A stretch of 44,301 nucleotides of DNA from Rhizophagus sp. LPA8_4_AMF (taxonomy: Eukaryota; Glomeromycota; Glomeromycetes; Glomerales; Glomeraceae), in NCBI GenBank assembly GCA_021464525.1, contig JADRCO010000194.1:1-44301 (forward strand). The letters run 5' to 3'. A program made the position numbers and the translations under genes. The notes under the pieces are model-generated. The model searched no databases, was not told the origin of the DNA, and saw only the letters and a list, made by a program, of their open reading frames with translations. Below, in pieces: positions 10,430 to 21,815 of this stretch. Position 1 is the stretch's first letter. Every line of letters starts with the position of its first letter.

Positions 10430-13201
10430 ATGTCATCAGTCTCAAAACAAAAACGTTTGGCCAAAAAAGCCGCCAAAAATTCAAAGAAGCCAGAAGAAAC
10501 ATCCAATGTAAACGGCTCATCTACTAATAAAGAAACTACTGAGAATAGTACAGCAGCCGCTGCTAATGGCTTGTCTTTGGAAACACTAAAGATCTCTGGC
10601 GAAAGAACTGCTACTGGTGTATTGGCTTCACAGCCCAGATCAAGAGATATTAAGATTGAGCAATATAGTTTATCTTTTTATGGGCGTGTGTTGGTCGATA
10701 ATTCAACAATTGAACTTAATTTTGGTAGACGGTACGTTATTTGATCTACGCGGTTTTTTTACATTTTCTTTCCGAGTTGTTGAATACTTAGTAAAGTAAT
10801 TTGACCGGTCCTTTTAAATTTAGATATGGTCTAATAGGTGCAAATGGTTCAGGAAAGAGCACCTTCTTGGCGTCTTTGGCGGCGAGAGAAGCTCCAATTC
10901 CGGAGCACATTGATGTATGTATAAATTAATATTTTGCTTTCATTTGTTACTTTTAATTTGACTGAAGATTAATCAACATTTCATGCATTTTATAGATATA
11001 TTTATTAAATCAGGAAGCGGAACCTTGTGATCTTAATGCTATCGACTATGTCATATTGGCAGCAAAGAATGAAATTACTCGGTAATTATCAAAGATCTGC
11101 GTCAATAAATCCACTTAACCAAGCATTTTTTATAATGTATGCAATATTGGTTTAGAATTTAATGAGACTTCTTTAATTTGCATTTAATTTTTAGTCTTGA
11201 AAAAGAAGTTGAGGATATACTGGCAGAGGATGAAGGCGCGGAAGACTTAAGATTAGAAGATTTGTACGATCGTATTAATGCTCTCGATGAGTCGACATTT
11301 AAATCTCGGGCTAGCACTCTCCTTTATGGTTTAGGTTTCTCTCAAGAAATGATGGCCAAAAAAACTAGAGATATGTCTGGTGGTTGGAGAATGCGAGTAG
11401 CGCTCGCAAAAGCTTTATTCATTAAACCTACTTTATTGTTGTTAGATGAACCAAGTAAGTTTAAGAAAATTTATATAATTTTTTTTATTCATTAAAATGT
11501 TTTCAATCTTTTATTAATATTAATAATGATTTTTTTTTAGCAAATCATTTGGATTTGGAAGCTTGTGTTTGGCTCGAAGAGTATTTAAAGAATTATAATC
11601 GGTAAGTTAGATCAACTCTGTAATAGTAGAAATTATTAAAGTTTTTATTTTGAATGTTAATATCATTATTTTTTTTTTTATTTTAGTATTTTACTTTTGG
11701 TCAGTCATTCTCAAGATTTTCTTGATGGTGTATGCAATGAAACTATGCATTTAACGGAAAAGAAAAAATTAAATTATTACGGAGGTGGATACTCTTCTTT
11801 CGTAAAGACTAAAGCAGAGATGGATGTAAACCAAATGAAGGCATATCATAAACAACAGGAAGAAATCGCACACATTAAAAAATTCATTGCTTCGGCTGGT
11901 ACATACGCTAATCTTGTAAGTGAATAACGAATATTTTTTACAGAAATTGACGAATAATTTTATTATTACTATTATTCTAATTCGTATAAATTTAACCTTT
12001 AATAGGTCAAGCAAGCCAAAAGTAAGCAAAAAATCATTGACAAGATGGAAGCTGCTGGTTTAATTGAAAAAGTACGTGTATATTTATGTTTATATCATGA
12101 ATTGAATTTCTTCAACGTTTTAATATTACGTTATTATAGGTCGAAACACCCATCACATTCAAATTCAAATTTGAAAATGTTGAAAAACTTCCTCCACCGG
12201 TATTACAATTCGATCAAGTATCTTTCTCTTATAGCGGAAGCAGTAAAGTTGCAGATTCGTTATATAAAGATCTTGATCTAGCGGTGGATATGGATTCTCG
12301 TGTAGCTCTGGTGGGACCTAATGGTGATTATCTTAATTGATTTAAATTTTATTGTAAAATAATAAATAAAAAATATATATACTTACATTATTATTTTAAA
12401 ATTTAATTAGGCGTGGGAAAAAGTACTTTGTTAAAATTGATGATGGGTGAGATTCAACCTGTAAAAGGTAGAATTGCTCGCCATACTAATTTGAAATTGG
12501 TCAAATACAGCCAGCATAGGTCTGTATATAAGCTTTTCAAAATTTAGTTCCTTATTTAGTTCCTTATACGTTAATTTTCTAACATTTTGATTTGATTACC
12601 TTTTAGCGCTGATCAGCTTGAGATGGATTTGAGTCCAATTCATTATATGAGAAAAAAATTTGCTCATTTGAATGGAGATGTTGATGTAAGTTATGAAATG
12701 TAAATACAAATGCTATTTGATCGTTATCTCATTTATAACATTTTTATTTTTATTTTTTTTTTTTTGAATTAAAATAGTTTTGGCGTAGTCAAATCGGACG
12801 ATTTGGTCTTACAGGCATTCACCAAACGAATGCCATCAAGACTTTGAGTGATGGATTAAAATCTCGATTAGTTTTCGCCGAACTGGTATTATCGAAACCA
12901 GACATTGTTCTTATGGACGAACCTACAAATCATTTGGTAATTATTTCTTTTGTACTTTCTTTCATTGAAACATTTTGAATTTAACGAAATTTTCCATCTT
13001 TAGGATATGGAAAGTATTGACGGGCTTGCAAAAGCTGTAAAGGAATTTTCGGGTGGCGTGGTGCTAGTATCCCACGATTTCCGATTAATTTCTCAGGTAG
13101 CAAACGATATATGGTTATGTAAAGATAAAAAAGTAACCACATGGAAAGGTACTATTGAAGATTATAAGAAATATCTTGCTAAAGGAGTTAAAATTAATTA
13201 G
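10430..13201 (+). CDS. ARB1: ABC-F ATPase ARB1/ABCF2, ribosome biogenesis
   Basis: Twelve exons: 10430-10731, 10824-10914, 10996-11081, 11195-11454, 11541-11601, 11687-11915, 12006-12071, 12140-12323, 12411-12519, 12607-12685, 12778-12936 and 13004-13201. They join in phase to 607 residues, close to yeast Arb1. There are two nucleotide-binding domains and no membrane segment. The first has Walker [10 protein letters not shown] (K112), signature MSGGWRMR and Walker B LLLLDEPTNHLD. The second has GPNGVGKST (K430), the altered signature LSDGLKSR usual for this subfamily, and [12 protein letters not shown] basic Lys-rich N-terminus precedes them. Arb1/ABCF2 is an essential cytoplasmic/nuclear ATPase for maturation and export of ribosomal subunits. 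The start is the first ATG of the open frame, preceded by AAAA. Assignment to ABCF2 rather than other ABC-F members rests on length, the short N-terminus and the LSDG signature. Confidence 0.93.
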
Positions 13202-14403
13202 ATAATTTGTGCTAGTTAAAAACATTTAGTAATTTGATTAGTGCAATATATTTATTAAACAAATGGTTTTACTCTTTGTATATTTTTGCAAAGGACCTTT
13301 TATTAATAAAATTTTTTTTTTAAAAAAAAAACAATAAACTATGACACATTGGTCGGAATAAATTATTGAGTGGTTTCGCGAGATGATTAGAGATGTTAAG
13401 AAATTTATCATGATTTCTGAAAGTGATAGCTTCCAAGTTTACGGGCGAAGCACACATAGAAGTTGTTGAGAATACTAATTAAACCCTTGAGGAGAGTGGT
13501 TCCTCTCTTTCCCTTCCCTTGTTCTTTATCTCCTACTCCTACTCGTTCTTTCGAGAACTGAGAACTGATCTTAAGAACCAGATTATGATAACCGAAATGA
13601 TTTACAAATCAATCACAACTTAGGCGCAGTGCATAGTAATACACTTAGTATTGATTATTATTGATGTTATAATCCATCCGTACTCCTTCACAACTCTTTC
13701 ACTCAATACATGCAACAAACACAACAACAAACGCGGATATTTGGTTAATAGTACAATATATAATTTTATCTCCAATATAAGAATAGAAACGTACTAAATT
13801 TCTTTTATTTTTAGAAAAAATTCGCAACGATCGTTCCTTTATCGAATCTTTGTCTATAAATGCAGGTTTAATTTCTCGTAGTTTCCCGCAGATTACGATG
13901 ATATTCAAGATATGATAGTTACTTGCTGCAGAAACGCTTTGCGAAGTAAATTGGAATAATTTCTCTATAGGTTAAAATACCTAACTATACTGATATACTT
14001 GTTCTTTCTCGTAATACTAAAGATTTTTTCTCCTTGTTTGCTATTAATTGCTCACTTGTATTTTTATATTTAAAATTATAAATAAAGTTGCTAATTAGCC
14101 AGTCTATGCTGTGCCAACTACATTTTTAAATCATCCTACTGAAAACATAGTCATATATAACCCACTTTCTTGTATTAATTGTTGTATATTTAGATAAGAT
14201 TTTCGGAATAATTGAAGAAATGACAACGCTTCTGTAGGAAGAATTTTTAGAATAATAACAATTATGTGAATGTTAACAGGACTATCACATGACTGTGATT
14301 GCGAACTTGCTTGAAGTTAAAACAATATTCCAACTTATCTTGGGGATAACAACTTCGCTAATTTAGGGTCATAATGGAGCTGATCCCATAGTGGCATAAT
14401 CCC
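13202..14403. other. Intergenic stretch between ARB1 and the Fanzor remnant
   Basis: ARB1 3' flank with AATAAA-like signals and an A-run near 13320-13335. No gene is supported. The portion adjoining 14404 is the region just downstream of the Fanzor coding remnant, where an active element of this type would carry its guide-RNA (omega RNA) sequence and right end; no such structure can be recognised by eye. Confidence 0.45.
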
Positions 14404-15790
14404 TTAACGCTTGAAATCAGGGGCGCTCACCTCAGCTCTGGTTCCATGACTTGCATCTTCGATACATTGAGGATGTCTTATGGAAGATCTTACTCTTTTA
14501 TTTCTCTCTCCTTGTCCATACAAGATCATGGCTCCATCAAGCAAAGCCCGAAGGAATATTCCTCGGTCACCATTGATATCTCTATCTATTTTTATTCTGC
14601 AATTCTTATATTTGTATGTTTCTAATCCTCCAATATTCTGAATGATTCCACACCAACTACATGTCTTTGATGTGTAATGCCTCATCTTGAATTATCACAT
14701 GGATTCCTTTCTCTTTTGCTTTTGAAATCAATCGTTGTCGAAATTTGTAACGAGACCAACAAAGCATCTTTCTAACTGTTTTCCTTGTTATCTTACGTGT
14801 TTCTATTCACCATGCCAGAAATCTCAAAAGGGGAATAACAATTATATCAAATTCATCAGTTAAGAACTTGATTGTTTTTCGATGAATTTCATTCTGCAAT
14901 TGTCTAATCTTTCGTCGCATACGAAAAACAGCTTGGTCAATACGTAATGCTTTCTTTTTCTTTCGTATTGAGGTTGAAGATGCCAGTCTATCTTTTTTGA
15001 CATGAGATCATTCATGTGTTTACATAAATGAAAGATACGGCCTATATCATGTCCTCCTATCTTACCTGCACCTTTTGTTGAAGGATACAATGTGAATGGA
15101 GTACGAACTCCTGGATCAATTGAAACTACATGAACTTCCGCTTGTGTTCACAGATCTGTTTTTGTGTATCATATACCCAATGAAATATCCATTCATTTGT
15201 CTTACGTATATATGTAAGTTTACAATCACAATCTTTCTTTTGTGATGGCATTTATTACATTTTCTTTTAGATTCAAAATGAAATAAGCAAAAATCATGCT
15301 TCCAGTTTATATCGTTTTATGATAAAGTCGAAGAATTATGATGTGTAACATAAAAATGATTCCAGTCTTTCTTTGAAAAGTTTGTGCACGAATGGTCATT
15401 GTCGTAAATCTTTCTTAAATTTAAATGATAATGATGATTTTTTAGTTTCTTTTGAATTCTTTTGTATCACATTTTCTTTAGCTATCAAAGCTTCATCAAT
15501 ACTCTCATCAATCACGTTTGCGGGTACTTTATCATGTAAACCTTTAAGACATAAATCTAACCATTCAACTGTTCAAAGAAATTTATGTTCTCCCCATACA
15601 CATAATCTCTGTAATTTTTCGTCTTTTTTGTCGGGATCTTTTCCTCACTTAGTGTTTGAGATTTTACCCGATTCTTGTTCCATCTAACAGCGTATCTCAT
15701 TAGCTCAAGCCATCTCTTCAAGATCATTTTGAGAATGATTCGGATATACTTTGATTGATAACGTTCGATTCACATTCGTTTCAATTTTTC
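14404..15790 (-). pseudogene. Fanzor (eukaryotic TnpB-like RNA-guided nuclease) pseudogene
   Basis: Homology pieces appear in order from the N-terminus. They are a YPNHSQND/WLELMRYAVRWNKN start (about 15790-15640), VPANVIDESIDEAL (about 15540), the RuvC-I motif SIDPGVRTPFT with its catalytic Asp at 15117-15115, GHDIGRIFHLCKHMNDL, the RuvC-II neighbourhood IIVIP/FEISGMVNR with Glu, RKITRKTVRKMLCWSRY...FRQRL, then TSKTCSWCG and the RuvC-III motif DRDINGDRGIFLRAL. The pieces lie in different frames and are separated by stops, so at least five frameshifts or stop mutations have occurred. The zinc ribbon is also damaged: one CxxC half reads YKNC. Intact proteins of this kind are RNA-guided DNA nucleases encoded in transposons. 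Linkage to an IS607-type recombinase suggests the Fanzor2 lineage (inference). Confidence 0.85.
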
Positions 15791-15849
15791 ATTTTTTTTT
15801 TGTTTCGTGTTCTTATCGTTTTTGTTATCTTTCGCTTTCTGTTCTCTTC

Positions 15850-16356
15850 AGTACATGGCTACTCTTCTTCCTTGCATTCGACAGATAAAGATGGTGTTGA
15901 TCGCAAGGATATCCTGGTAGGGAGAGCACATACTGGATGAGGTCGAAGGTAAACCGGCAGAGAGAGTCGATCACGATAGGTAACCACAATTTCTGAGACC
16001 ATTCCGCGACCTGTCAGGTCTTAAGTCCCGGTCGTTTAAAGTTGACACCCGAGCCGATATCACTGACGAGTTTATAGGCTGAAAATCGGGAACTGAGATC
16101 TTGATTTTGCTGTTCAAGGTCCTCTTTTAACTTAGCACTAGAGACTCGAGCGTAGAGGAAACCTTTCTTGGTGGTGGTGGTGGCGGTGGTGGTATTATCG
16201 ACATTTTGTGAAGTCAACTCTGGAAAAATGGAAGATATGTTGTAAAGGCAAGTACCAGAAGGAGACGTTTTAGCACCTTGCTTTAACCAACGACGCAAGG
16301 TGTCTGACGAGATACAAGTTTCTTAGTTGCTTGGTACAGTATGCAGATAAATACAT
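15850..16356 (-). pseudogene. IS607-type serine recombinase (TnpA) pseudogene
   Basis: The remnant starts at the ATG at 16356 (MYLSAYC) and contains a MerR-like DNA-binding start (SSDTLRRWLKQGAK, about 16310-16270). The resolvase block YARVSSAK has its nucleophilic serine at about 16142-16140. It continues with LKEDLEQQ, LVSDIGSGVNFKRPGLKT, then MVSEIVVTYRDRL and FDLIQYVLSL. The DNA-binding domain preceding the catalytic domain is the IS607 arrangement, opposite to Tn3/gamma-delta resolvases. Damage seen: a frameshift between KLV and SSDTLRRW, a stop after GLKT in place of a family leucine, and a frameshift after RDRL. The region between the two domains holds a Thr-rich tract (about 16160-16190) from GGTGGT slippage. 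Downstream motif pieces overlap the start of the Fanzor remnant. Confidence 0.85.
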
Positions 16357-16877
16357 AGGAAAAAGAAGAAAAGATGGGTTACGATTTCGAATCTGATATG
16401 ATTTTATTGATAAGCAACTGTATTACTATGTATTACTAAGCAAAAATTTGCTACGGTGATATTTAGCAGTGTGTAACATATAAATATGTGAAGTGATAAA
16501 TAATACCTCAGCCCCGCATTATGATAATTTTGGCCAGTTCATTTTATTTATCACTTGAGTATGGTATTACGTAGGGGCGTCGTATTATCCAATTTACTTT
16601 TACTCGTTTATATTTGAAGTAAAACTTTAAATTATTAAAATCATATTTCAGTTATATTATATGAAAATATTGATATTAAGATATTTCTTTATTGTTATAA
16701 ATATATATATTATTATACTTAAAATACAAATTAAACATTAAATAGAATTATTTAATGAATAATAAATTTGTCATATGTTTCCCTTATAATTGATATGATA
16801 TGACTTAAAAATAATCCTATAAAAGAAAAATTAAAATTAATTTTTAAATTATAACTTATTTTTAAAAAATAGTTATA
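16357..16877. other. Intergenic stretch with a weak inverted structure
   Basis: No gene. At 16481-16608 the sequences GTGATAAATAATACCTCAGC and CGTCGTATTATCCAATTTAC lie in roughly inverted orientation about 70 bases apart, each next to a CCCC/GGGG run, and a second GTGATAAATA/TATTTATCAC inversion is nested within. This could be a degenerate MITE or a hairpin. The rest is A/T-rich 3' flank of the SERINC gene. Confidence 0.4.
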
Positions 16878-18524
16878 TCACAAACTTACTACAAATCTAT
16901 CAGGTAAAAGAACCGGGCCAACAAGAGTCCAAGAATATAATAATATGCAAATCCAACTAGAAATAACTTTTACCCAAACAGCAATATAAGTTTGTCCGAT
17001 AACAATTAATTTTTCATCAGAATTAGTAGTAGTAACATTATTCCAATTAGTAAGCAACATAGCAACATACATAGAAGCTATAGCAAAAATTAAGTGAAAG
17101 AATGCATAATTATAAGCAACTCCATTTTTTTCATCATCTTTAACATCATAATCATCGTCGTCATCATCATCTAAAGCTGAAGCAGGGATAGCACCACTCT
17201 CAACAGCGGCTGTTAATGCATCAGATCTCATATTGTTTGGAAAACCTTCAGGTTGGCTTGTCACCAAAGGTACAGCCGAAGCTGTATTTAATGGATGGTA
17301 ATCAGATTTCGTAATTAATGCTCTCCCTTGTGTAGCGGCTCTTGATGTTGAATAAGATATAGCTAAAAAGGTAAATAAAGCTCCAATAACAAGGGTGGTT
17401 GTTCTTGTTCCTCTACTTCTTGTTAATGGATTACACATATTATCATCAGGTTCATTTGCAACTGCGCTCAATATAACATAAGTACAATAAATTATAACCA
17501 TTGAAGCTTGTGGTAATCCTGATCTTGGATTCGCATCTTGTATTTTTGGTGAAATACTTAACGCAGTTACAATCAAACATAATATAAGATTAAATGTAAT
17601 AAGGAATTGATTAAGTTTACATCCAGATCCAGCAAAGTATCCATACATAATTCCTGTTAGTGCAATTGTTCCGATCAGCATTGCAATTGTTGATCCTATA
17701 AGGATATATTTCCATCTATTATCCTCGTATTCTTCCCATTTTTCTAAACATTTCTCGCTCCAAGTATGCGCAAAATCTACTAATAATACCAATCCAACTA
17801 ATATAAATAATGTTGCCCCAAATAATGCAATATAATTTCCCCAGAACATGAAAAATCCATTAGGAATAAAAAACGAAATTATTACAAATGTTATCCATAA
17901 TAAAATTTTCGGTCCCCACCATCTATAAATCATAAAAAATTAGTAATATATAAATTATAAATTCGAAAATACAGTAATTTTTTGTTAATTACCCATTTTG
18001 AATGGATGCTCGCTTATCACGGGTATCATTGACTCCAATTACTAAAAGTCCCAAAAAGAAATGAAACAATGAAAGCGCAAAGCAAATACGATGTACTGCA
18101 AGCACTCCATAACAAGATCCATCGTCTTTACATTTCAGGTGTAGGTACTCGTAAGTCATTTTCTCTAGTTGTCTAATTGCCCAGTCAGATAACATTATCC
18201 ATGAGAACTATGTGTGTATAAGTATATGTTGAAATTAGAAGCTCGAAGGAAAAATTAAAGAAAAAAAGACTCGATAATTCTTACCATGGAATTCAAAAGA
18301 AATATTATCTATGAAAGTAGTTTGAAAGTTAGTTCAATCAAGACATACAACATAACTGGAACACTGTTTATTCTTACCGCAAACCCGACCCTTGTAGCAA
18401 TAGAGTTATTGCAATTACATGTTTTGAAAGCTAAAGTACATGCTGCTGCAGAAAAACAAGAAGCAAGAGTAGAAGCTATCCAAGACGCGGCACCAACTCC
18501 AAGGCAACTGAAAGGAATTCCCAT
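16878..18524 (-). CDS. SERINC/Tms1 family multipass membrane protein
   Basis: Exons 18524-18378, 18308-18285 (24 nt), 18207-17993 and 17922-16878 give 476 residues. The start MGIPFSCLG and the Cys-rich CTLAFKTCNCNNSIATRVGFA block are typical of SERINC proteins. They are followed by LSDWAIRQLEK, about ten hydrophobic segments, a CKLNQFLITFNLILCL block and a soluble loop with a run of eight aspartates. The C-terminus is NYAFFHLIFAIASMYVAMLLTNW plus WVKVISSWICILLYSWTLVGP. SERINC/Tms1 proteins reside in the endomembrane system and plasma membrane and have been linked to serine-lipid supply and lipid scrambling. Near the end the codons GTA-GTAAGT resemble a splice donor, so the last three residues may be replaced by a small further exon. 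It diverges from the CWF19L1 gene, whose start lies 186 bases away. Confidence 0.92.
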
Positions 18525-18710
18525 TTTGTCAGAGTTTGTAATTATTATTATTAATTTAATTATTAATGTAGAAAACTGCAACGGATTAAAGATCGGGTGT
18601 TATTAGTTTTATATGAAAAATTACATCACATTTATTGTGTAACTAACTACTACAAGTAGCCAAGTAGGTAGTCTTTCTACGCCATATCAAAATTATAGAT
18701 TTGTTCTGTC

Positions 18711-21215
18711 ATGACCACAATCAAAGTGTAAGTAAAAGATACAATCGATAGAATTATGTTTCTTTTTGATCTAATTTTCATATATTATTTTTCTTGTAGT
18801 TTAACAGTTGGTTCAGCAAATGGTAAACTCGCCGAACTTTTTGCAGGAGTTAACAAGATCAACACTAAATTCGGACCTTTCGATTTATTATTATGTGTTG
18901 GTGATCTTTTCGGAGAAGATAACACAGAGATAGAATCTTTAATTTCTGGTGAAATCAAAGGTAAGCATTTAGATTTAAAGTAAAAGTTCATTTTTGAAAT
19001 TTTAAACTTAATTCATGATTCGTTTCAATTAATAGCGCCAATCACGACCTATTTCATGTATGGTGAACGTGAATTACCTGATATCGTAAAAGAGCGCATT
19101 GCAAGTAATAATGGTGAATTTTGCCCGAATCTGTTTTACCTTGGTAAGATACCAGTATATACGCGTAATCTCGAGTTATTTACTATTATCTTTGTATTTA
19201 CGAGTCTCTTCTCGTTAATAAAGGTCAAAAAGGTAGCATTAACACAATACATGGTGTAAAAATCGCGTTCGTTAGTGGTACATTGGATTCACCGATAACC
19301 GATCTTCCTAATACGGTGGATATTCTTCTTACACATGAATGGCCAGAATCTGTGACTAACCTTTCTACACAGAATATACCTACGAATGTCAAAGGATCAG
19401 AGCATGTTGCAAATATAGCTTTAGCTGTGAAGCCAAGGTATCATTTTGCTACTTCAGAAAAGATCTTCTATCAAAGAGAACCTTATCAGAATTCTCCTTC
19501 TCCACATTTAATAAATAATGATGATGATTCTCAAATGCAATTTGGACATCCAACTTGGTTTATTGGTTTAGCAGAAGTGGGTAATACTTCAAAGTCAAAG
19601 GTTAGTCATAAACAGAAAAATGTTTATGTATGATTATCTTTCTTTTTAAAAAACACCTTTATTAACAGCAAATCTTATAAAGTGGTACTATGGCTTCAAT
19701 CTTGTTCCATTTGTACATTTATCTCCATCGGCATTTTCAAGTCCCCCAGATAGGTTGACCGAATGTCCTTTTATTAAAAGAAAGAGAGGATTTGGGGATG
19801 ATTCGTCTGGTGTAAGATTAATTTACGTTAATTTCATTTGTATATATTTTTTCGTTTCTTTTTTTTTAATTATAAAATTCTCTTTAGGGAAATAATTATT
19901 TTTGGAATACGGGTGATACATCAGAACCATCTACTAAACGTGGTAAACGAAATAATTTAGAGTATATATGCAATAAATGTAATAATCCTGGGCATCACAT
20001 TAGAGATTGCCCTGAATTAACGGGACCGAATAAAAAATTCGGTGCTAAAAAACCGCCCAAAAATTATGTCTGTAATAAATGTAAACAAGCGGGCGTTCAC
20101 TATATCATAAATTGTCCTGAATACACGTGTAATCTTTGTGGTGAAAATGGGCATTTAGTCAAAGATTGTCCTAACCCTTACAAGAGTAAGAAGAACCATA
20201 ATAAAACAGGTATTTATAATTTTTTTTTTTTTTTAAAAAAAAAAAAAAATAAATAAAAAAACTTTTTCCTCTTATTTTTTTTTTTTTTTTTTTCACTTAG
20301 CTACTCCTCCATGTTGGTTCTGTTTATCAAATCCGAAAACAGTCAAACAGTATGTATTTTTCTTTAATTAATCATGTTTGTAATAATTTATTAATACTAA
20401 TTTGCTAAGTAATTTTATCATCATTATTATTTAAAAGTTTAATTGTTTCTCTTGGTGATGAAATTTATCTGTCGGTATGTATAAAATAGCTTACCTTTGT
20501 AAAAGAATATCTATTTTCTTAATATTATTTTAACATTTTTTAAAGTTAGCTAAAGGTCCCTTGACTGATAGCCAAGATAAAAATATTTCGCAAGTTCCTG
20601 GAGGTGGTCATGTATTATTAGTAACAATTCAACATCATCCAACTTTTCGAGACGTTCCAATTGAAGATCAAGTTAATATGATGAATGAACTTGAGAAATA
20701 TAAAAGTTCGTTGAAAACTTTATTTCGTAAATATGATGCAGATATGGTTATATATGAAGTATCTAGAGCTGGTGGGACACAACAACACTATCATTTACAG
20801 GTTGTTCCTGTACCCATTCGATTTAATTCAAATATGATAAGAGAAGCTTTTGTAAAAGAAGCTTCAGATTCTGGATTCGAATTACATCCAATATCAACAT
20901 CACTGCCTTCACATTATTTTAAAGTTGATTTACCCGATGGTACATCATTGGTTCATGAAATTAATCCTGATGAAAAATTTGACGTTCAATTTGGAAGGTA
21001 TGTAAAAAAATCAAAGCTTATGTGTTAAAATTTTTCAATATATTTATTTTTCCCAATGAAAATATTTTTATAGGAAAGTTCTTGCAAATTTCTTGGGATG
21101 CAGTGAACGTACTGATTGGAGAGCATGCAAATTAGATGAAGAACAAGAACGATTGGATGCAAATAAATTTAGAGAAGCATTTACACCTTACGATCCCATG
21201 ATTGAAAGGAGTTAA
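18711..21215 (+). CDS. CWF19L1/Drn1-like lariat-debranching cofactor with zinc knuckles
   Basis: Exons 18711-18727, 18800-18960, 19036-19143, 19224-19600, 19683-19811, 19888-20209, 20301-20349, 20438-20474, 20546-20997 and 21074-21215 join in phase to 597 residues. The N-terminal metallophosphatase-like domain has LTVGSANGKL, FDLLLCVGDLFG, DILLTHEWP and KPRYHFA. Three CCHC zinc knuckles follow (YICNKCNNPGHHIRDC, YVCNKCKQAGVHYIINC and CNLCGENGHLVKDC). Next are the CwfJ C-terminal domains 1 and 2: PPCWFCLSNP, GHVLLVTIQHHPT, HYHLQVVPVP, FGRKVL and DWRACK. Human CWF19L1 and yeast Drn1 associate with the debranching enzyme Dbr1 and spliceosomes. The exon 4/5 junction uses the AG at 19681-19682, the only one keeping KWYYGFNLVP in frame. 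The first coding exon is 17 nt. Confidence 0.9.
20220..20249. repeat. T15-A15 homopolymer palindrome in an intron
   Basis: A run of 15 T followed directly by 15 A lies in the sixth intron of the CWF19L1-like gene, with another long T-run before the acceptor. Read directly; exact length may be affected by sequencing error. Confidence 0.8.
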
Positions 21216-21815
21216 GATGATCATTTAGATTTTTATTAAGAAATAAAACCAATCAATAATAAAATATATATTCATGCTGTCTATATCTGACGTTTTTAAT
21301 TTATAAGCAATTTTAAAGGAAAACTTATTAGACACACAAACATAATAACACCATTAATAAAGATAAATAATGTAAAATTGGCTCAGACCCCCACATTCCT
21401 GATTATATAAAAACCCGGATCAGAATATTAAATTCAGGGAAAGGTAAGGTCTTAAAGTTTGTAATCATATTTTTCTTTAAGAAAAATCAAACCTTTTACT
21501 AAATCATCATTGCCAATTTAATTTTAATTTTAATAAACTAATATCCTCAAAAGGAAATTTCTTGTTGATTTTATATCATTGTTTTTTTATTTTTTAAAAA
21601 AACTCAAAATTGGCTAAATTTCGGCATTTTTATCCTTTGAAAATGAATTCCCTTAAAAAAAAAAAAAAAAAAAAAAATGGGTTTATAAATAGTCACACAT
21701 ATCTTATCTCATCTCATCTATTGTCACTATTATGTAAATCACATGATTTAAAATTTCATAGAAAATTTTTATTATGCGAAACAATTTAGATAATTTATCT
21801 AATCTAAATTACCAT
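21216..21815. other. Shared 3' region of CWF19L1-like and SF3A2 genes
   Basis: Two genes converge here. It contains AATAAA-type signals on the plus strand near 21240-21265 and a 23-nt A-run at 21655-21677. No further gene was found. Confidence 0.6.

Larger units (their letters stand above)
14404..16356 (-). mobile_element. Decayed IS607-type transposon carrying serine recombinase and Fanzor nuclease
   Basis: Two pseudogenes lie on the same strand in the order recombinase then nuclease, spaced closely, exactly the tnpA-tnpB order of prokaryotic IS607 elements. Both are broken by several frameshifts and stops. IS607 elements have no terminal inverted repeats and leave little or no target duplication, so the ends cannot be set; the coordinates given span only recognisable coding remnants. 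Confidence 0.8.

Noticed and set aside
15088..15098. GTATCCTT on the minus strand in the Fanzor remnant as a U12 donor
   Set aside because: It encodes the expected LYPSTK segment of the nuclease and no downstream acceptor restores a frame.
15373..15940. Plus-strand open frames of 104 and 61 residues
   Set aside because: They are the opposite strand of the Fanzor and recombinase remnants and have no family resemblance of their own.
17683..17712. AAGGATATA (minus strand ATATCCTTA) inside SERINC as another U12 donor
   Set aside because: It lies within continuous conserved coding sequence (RWKYILIGS) with no matching branch site or acceptor.
18286..18606. 106-residue plus-strand frame over the start of the SERINC gene
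   Set aside because: It is the antisense shadow of SERINC exons 1-2, whose minus-strand protein is clearly conserved.
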